DNA of 12,908 bases, taken from positions 4,492,501-4,505,408 of the forward strand of contig JANFOG010000002.1 of NCBI GenBank assembly GCA_024336345.1, in the 5' to 3' direction. Below the pieces are notes generated by a model that searched no databases, was not told the origin of the DNA, and saw nothing but the letters and a program-made list of their open reading frames with translations. This stretch comes from Mariannaea sp. PMI_226. Lineage: Eukaryota > Ascomycota > Sordariomycetes > Hypocreales > Nectriaceae. Positions 9,892 to 12,908 of this stretch are shown in pieces (position 1 is the first letter of the stretch; the number at the start of each line of letters is the position of its first letter). A program made the position numbers and the translations under genes.

Positions 9892-10437
9892 CAGGATTGT
9901 GATTTTAGTTAGTAAGTTTTAGTTAGTATTAGTTACTAACTAAAACTTTTAGTAATTTAGTAACTTATTATTAAAAACTTTAGTATTAGTCAAGCCACTT
10001 ACTAACTAATTTATTCTTAATAATTACTTAATAGTTAACTAAAAATAATTAGTTGGTATTAATTAAACGACTTACTAACTAATTACTAAAAGAGAAAAAT
10101 AAAACTATTAAAATATAAGATTTTTTATTAATATAAAGATATATATATATAATTATATATATAATAATATATATTATATAAAAATATTAATATATAAAAG
10201 TATATATAAAGAGTTATAGTAATATTATTAATATTAGTAACTAAAAATATTAGTTAGTTACTAACTAATTACTAAAAGTTTTAGTATTAATTAAGCGACT
10301 TACTAACTAATTTACTTTTAATAATTAATTAATAATTAACTAAAAATATTTAGGTAGTATTAATTGAAGGAGTTACTAACTAATTACTAAAGGTTTTAGT
10401 ATTTAGTTAGTAATTAGTAATTAATTTCACAACCCTG
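9892..10437. mobile_element. Non-autonomous hAT-like element (MITE), 546 bp
   Basis: The ends are inverted: left CAGGATTGTGA (9892-9902) and right, on the minus strand, CAGGGTTGTGA (10437-10427), with similarity extending to about 24 bp (19 matches). A perfect 8-bp duplication ACTAATAT flanks the element. Both features, with the CAGGG-type tip, point to the hAT superfamily. It has no transposase frame and would depend on a transposase supplied elsewhere. The interior is full of copies of TTAGTTAGTAAC and its reverse, typical of subterminal transposase-binding repeats, and contains a 124-bp direct repeat. CpA survives at several places (AGCCACTT, TTTCACAACC), so the element is less mutated than its surroundings and may have arrived after most of the RIP. 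Confidence 0.9.
9968..10392. repeat. 124-bp internal direct repeat of the hAT-like element
   Basis: Positions 9968-10091 and 10269-10392 align without gaps at a constant offset of 301 bp. Both contain TAGTATTA, CTTACTAACTAATTTA, TTAACTAAAAATA and GTATTAATT, then TTACTAACTAATTACTAAA. The differences are mostly transitions. The 177 bp between them include an AT microsatellite (10138-10180). The repeat suggests the element grew by internal duplication. Confidence 0.8.
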
Positions 10438-10445
10438 ACTAATAT
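10438..10445. repeat. Right 8-bp target-site duplication (ACTAATAT)
   Basis: Exact copy of 9884-9891, directly after the right terminus CACAACCCTG. Removing the element and one copy would give the uninterrupted pre-insertion site. Confidence 0.9.
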
Positions 10446-10700
10446 ATAGCTAAAATATATTATATAGCCTTAAGGGAAATCTTAATAGAAATATTAAAAT
10501 CTAGCTTATTAAAATTTTAGAAATTAGAATATTAAATTTAATTTTTTAATAATATTATATTAAAGTCATTATTAATCCTATTTTTAAATAAACCTAATTT
10601 ACAATCTATTATTATTTATTAAGAGAAAGTAGAAATCGTTATATAATAATTCTTTTTATAATCTTCATTAAATATTAATTTAATAAATCTTAAGGAATTA
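10446..10700 (+). other. Degraded plus-strand sequence upstream of the LINE reverse transcriptase
   Basis: This lies between the hAT-like element and the readable part of the LINE. In an intact LINE of this kind an endonuclease would be encoded here, but none of its motifs could be read. Residual AAGG, AGAAA and GAAAG remnants show the same strand character as the RT relic. Confidence 0.35.
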
Positions 10701-12480
10701 AACGTCCCCCTTTAAGCTATTTTAAAAAGGGGCTTAATATAGGTTTATATTAATACCTAGGAAATAATAACTATACTAAACAATATCTAATTATAAAAAG
10801 CTATAAAAAAAGATAATATTTTAGTTAGTTTCCTTAAGGCTTATAAAGAATTATTTATAATCTTTTTTATAAAATTAGTAAATATTAATATTTTTATTTA
10901 ATATTTTAAAAAAGAGTATAAAGATAATAATAATAAAATATATTCTAGTTAAAATAAAAGTAAAAGGATTCTTTCTAAAGGGCTGAATGAATAATAAAAA
11001 GAAAAGGTTTATAAAGCTAATACTAACTATAATTATTAAAGCTATATAAATAATATAAAGTTAAAATAAATTAATATTATTATTATAGTTTAACTTTATT
11101 AATATCTTTAATTTAATTAATTATATTAAATTAATTAAATCTTTATATAAATTAAAATATTTAATATAAATATTAAAATCAATTTATTAACTATTTTACT
11201 ATATATATAATATAGATTAACTTAATAGTAAATTATTAATATTATTTAATATTAAGGTAAGAATATCTAGAGGATGATTCTTATTATTTATATTTTTTAT
11301 TTTATTTATTAGTATTCTATATAAAATATTAAAAATAAACTTAGAAATTATAATAATTAGTTTTATAAATAATATAAATATCCTAATATTTAAATAAAAT
11401 ATATAGGAAATTTATATTTAATTTGAGGCTATATAAGAGATTTATAATAATTAGGTAAAGGAAAATAAAATAATATTTAAATATAATAAAGTAAAACTCC
11501 TTTATTTTATATAAAGATAAATAGTAAATCTAATATATATTTAACTTAAGATTAGTATAATAAGTTTAATTGAGTTTTATTAATTTTTAGGCTTATATAT
11601 ATATTATAAGTTATTATAAGAACTATATTATAAAGAATTAATAAGGAAACTTATATATTAATATTAGGCTTTTATTATTATTATAATGAATATATAAAGA
11701 GTTTAATTTAAAATTATTAAATTTATATATAGATTATTAAATTAATTATAATATATAATATTAATATTTATTATAAATTCATTTTGCCTAAAGGAAAGCT
11801 AATAGGGCTTATAAAAGTATTTATAATAAAATAAAGTTAGGCCCTCTATATAATAGGACGGGCCTATAATGTAATATTAATATAGCTATTAAAAAGTAAA
11901 TTTAATATAATATTTTTAAATATCTATTTAAATTAATATATAATAAGTTTTTATACTTATTTTAAAAACTAAAGAATAAAAATATTAATATATAAAGTAA
12001 TTATAATAATAATAAGATAGGTTTATAAAAGAAGATAAATAATCCCCTAAAGATAATTAATATGAAAATAAAAAAAAATAATTAGCCTAATGGTTATTTA
12101 ATAATTATAATTATAATTAATAAAAAGACTATTAAGATATTAATAAGAGAGGAATGGGAGGCTTATTAAGATTTATATTTTTCTTAAATTAAAAGTAAAA
12201 TAATTATAAAATAAAATTAAATTAATTAAAAGCTATTCTTTATTTTTTATTAAGAAAATTATAAAGCTTTATAAAGGATTCTTAAAATATAAAAGCTTAA
12301 TATTAATATAAAATTAAAAAAATAGTAAATTATATTATTATCGTTTATTAAAGATATAAAAAATAATATATTTAAATCCTATATTTACTATAGAATTAAT
12401 ATAAATTAGAAAATTAATTATTAAAGTCTAAAAGTATATATATTATAATTAAATAATTTTTATAATTAGGAATTATCCCC
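10700..12480 (+). pseudogene. RIP-degraded LINE (non-LTR retrotransposon) reverse transcriptase
   Basis: This is the relic of the enzyme that copies LINE RNA at a nicked target. In one frame I read motif A at 11089-11136 (FNFINIFNLINYIKL, from FDFTxAFNxVNxxxL), motif B at 11257-11320 (VRISRG*FLLFIFFILF, from GIPxGSPLSPILFLF) and motif C at 11356-11385 (ISFINNINIL, from IGFVDDxNIL). WAKENKMIFKYNK follows at 11452-11490. A second frame at 11841-11940 reads ALYIIGRAYNVI, matching the ALRxxTGAYxAT segment of fungal LINEs. A third at 12146-12175 gives REEWEAY*DLY. Two frameshifts are therefore needed. The catalytic Asp residues of motifs A and C are now Asn. The motif set is that of Tad/I-like elements in Ascomycota; the exact clade is uncertain. 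Confidence 0.88.
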
Positions 12481-12770
12481 TATTTTATATTAATATTATA
12501 ATTTTCATAAAAATATAATAAAAATATAATAAGTTTAAATTAGAAGAAAATAAAGTAAAAATATAAATAGAGTTATAAATACTTTAATCCCTTTTATAAA
12601 AAAGAAAAGCTAATATATTTAGAAAAATCCCTATAAAGGGGGAAAAAACCAATTTATATATATAATCCCACCTTAAGCTTAATACTATTATACCGCCCGC
12701 CTTTACGCTATCTATCTCTATTCCTCTATATAATTAAGGTTAATATAGTTAGCCTTAAGCCCCTGTTAGA

Positions 12771-12799
12771 CTTTTTTTCTTTTTTTTCCCCCTCCTCCC
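12771..12799 (+). other. 29-nt homopyrimidine tract
   Basis: Positions 12771-12799 contain only C and T (CTTTTTTTCTTTTTTTT, then CCCCCTCCTCCC). On the minus strand this is a polypurine run, as found beside 3' LTRs as the plus-strand primer site of retrotransposons, but no LTR start could be confirmed next to it. It could equally be a promoter-type pyrimidine tract or simple sequence. Confidence 0.6.
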
Positions 12800-12839
12800 A
12801 TTAGTTTAATTTCTTTTTTACTATCTCTTATAATTTTTT

Positions 12840-12870
12840 AGGCTTAGCTAATTAAACTAAAGCCAAGCCT
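12840..12870. repeat. Short inverted repeat (10-bp arms, 11-nt loop)
   Basis: AGGCTTAGCT at 12840-12849 pairs with AGCCAAGCCT at 12861-12870, with a single mismatch that a C-to-T change would explain. Its GC content is high for the neighbourhood. It may be part of an element end, but no partner was found. Confidence 0.5.
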
Positions 12871-12908
12871 ATTATAATAATAAGCTATTTAAAAATAATA
12901 TAAAAACA

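Larger units (their letters stand above)
12481..12908. other. Downstream region of the LINE relic, no gene recognised
   Basis: Residual G over C fades after about 12640 and the plus strand becomes pyrimidine-rich. A GC-richer stretch TACCGCCCGCCTTTACGC at 12691-12708 keeps three CpG. No poly(A) tail or LINE 3' end could be located. A homopyrimidine tract and a short inverted repeat are listed separately. Confidence 0.45.

Noticed and set aside
10707..10732. CCCCTTT/AAAGGGG hairpin resembling a terminator
   Set aside because: Only seven pairs, inside or just ahead of the LINE coding remnant in presumably eukaryotic DNA; there is no support for a regulatory role.
1..12908. Mitochondrial, plastid or apicomplexan origin because of the very low GC content
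   Set aside because: No organellar gene, rRNA or tRNA was seen, and the transposon motifs with stops at former CAA, CAG and TGG codons plus loss of CpA/TpG are better explained by RIP of fungal nuclear repeats.
1..12908. CRISPR array, tRNA or rRNA genes, phage or bacterial operon
   Set aside because: No regularly spaced repeats, no cloverleaf or rRNA signatures, and no intact reading frames were seen.

Overview
This window reads as a fungal AT-rich isochore built from transposable elements destroyed by mutation. The base composition is extreme: for example, 2461-2640 holds 4 G/C bases in 180, all of them C. CpA and TpG dinucleotides are nearly absent and TpA is everywhere, as repeat-induced point mutation (RIP) leaves it in filamentous Ascomycota (Pezizomycotina). 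No intact protein-coding gene was found. The fungal assignment is inference from the RIP-like pattern and the element types; I cannot name a species.

Layout. Positions 1-1535 are AT-rich with no recognised gene. From about 1536 to at least 4330 the minus strand carries the wreck of a Ty3/gypsy chromovirus pol gene. Reading stops as mutated CAA, CAG or TGG codons recovers, in order, part of a reverse transcriptase, the integrase core, the integrase C-terminal domain and a chromodomain. The rest of that element (gag, protease) probably lies in 4330-7100, but I could not read it, and no LTR pair was found.

A GC-richer island at 7256-7445 keeps its CpA and TpG dinucleotides and breaks the pattern. 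To its right the residual G excess switches to the plus strand. Here lie two diverged direct copies (about 7757-8485 and 8644-9425) of an unidentified plus-strand coding remnant, separated by a second unmutated patch (8556-8642, about 50% GC). Next comes a 546-bp non-autonomous hAT-like element (9892-10437) with a perfect 8-bp target-site duplication. From about 10700 to 12480 runs a plus-strand LINE (non-LTR retrotransposon) reverse transcriptase relic with recognisable motifs A, B and C. The last 400 bp hold a homopyrimidine tract and a small inverted repeat.

Nothing here is likely to be translated. The value of the window is as a transposon graveyard: a minus-strand gypsy element and a plus-strand LINE, both heavily mutated, with a much better preserved hAT-type element and two GC-rich islands that kept their target dinucleotides.
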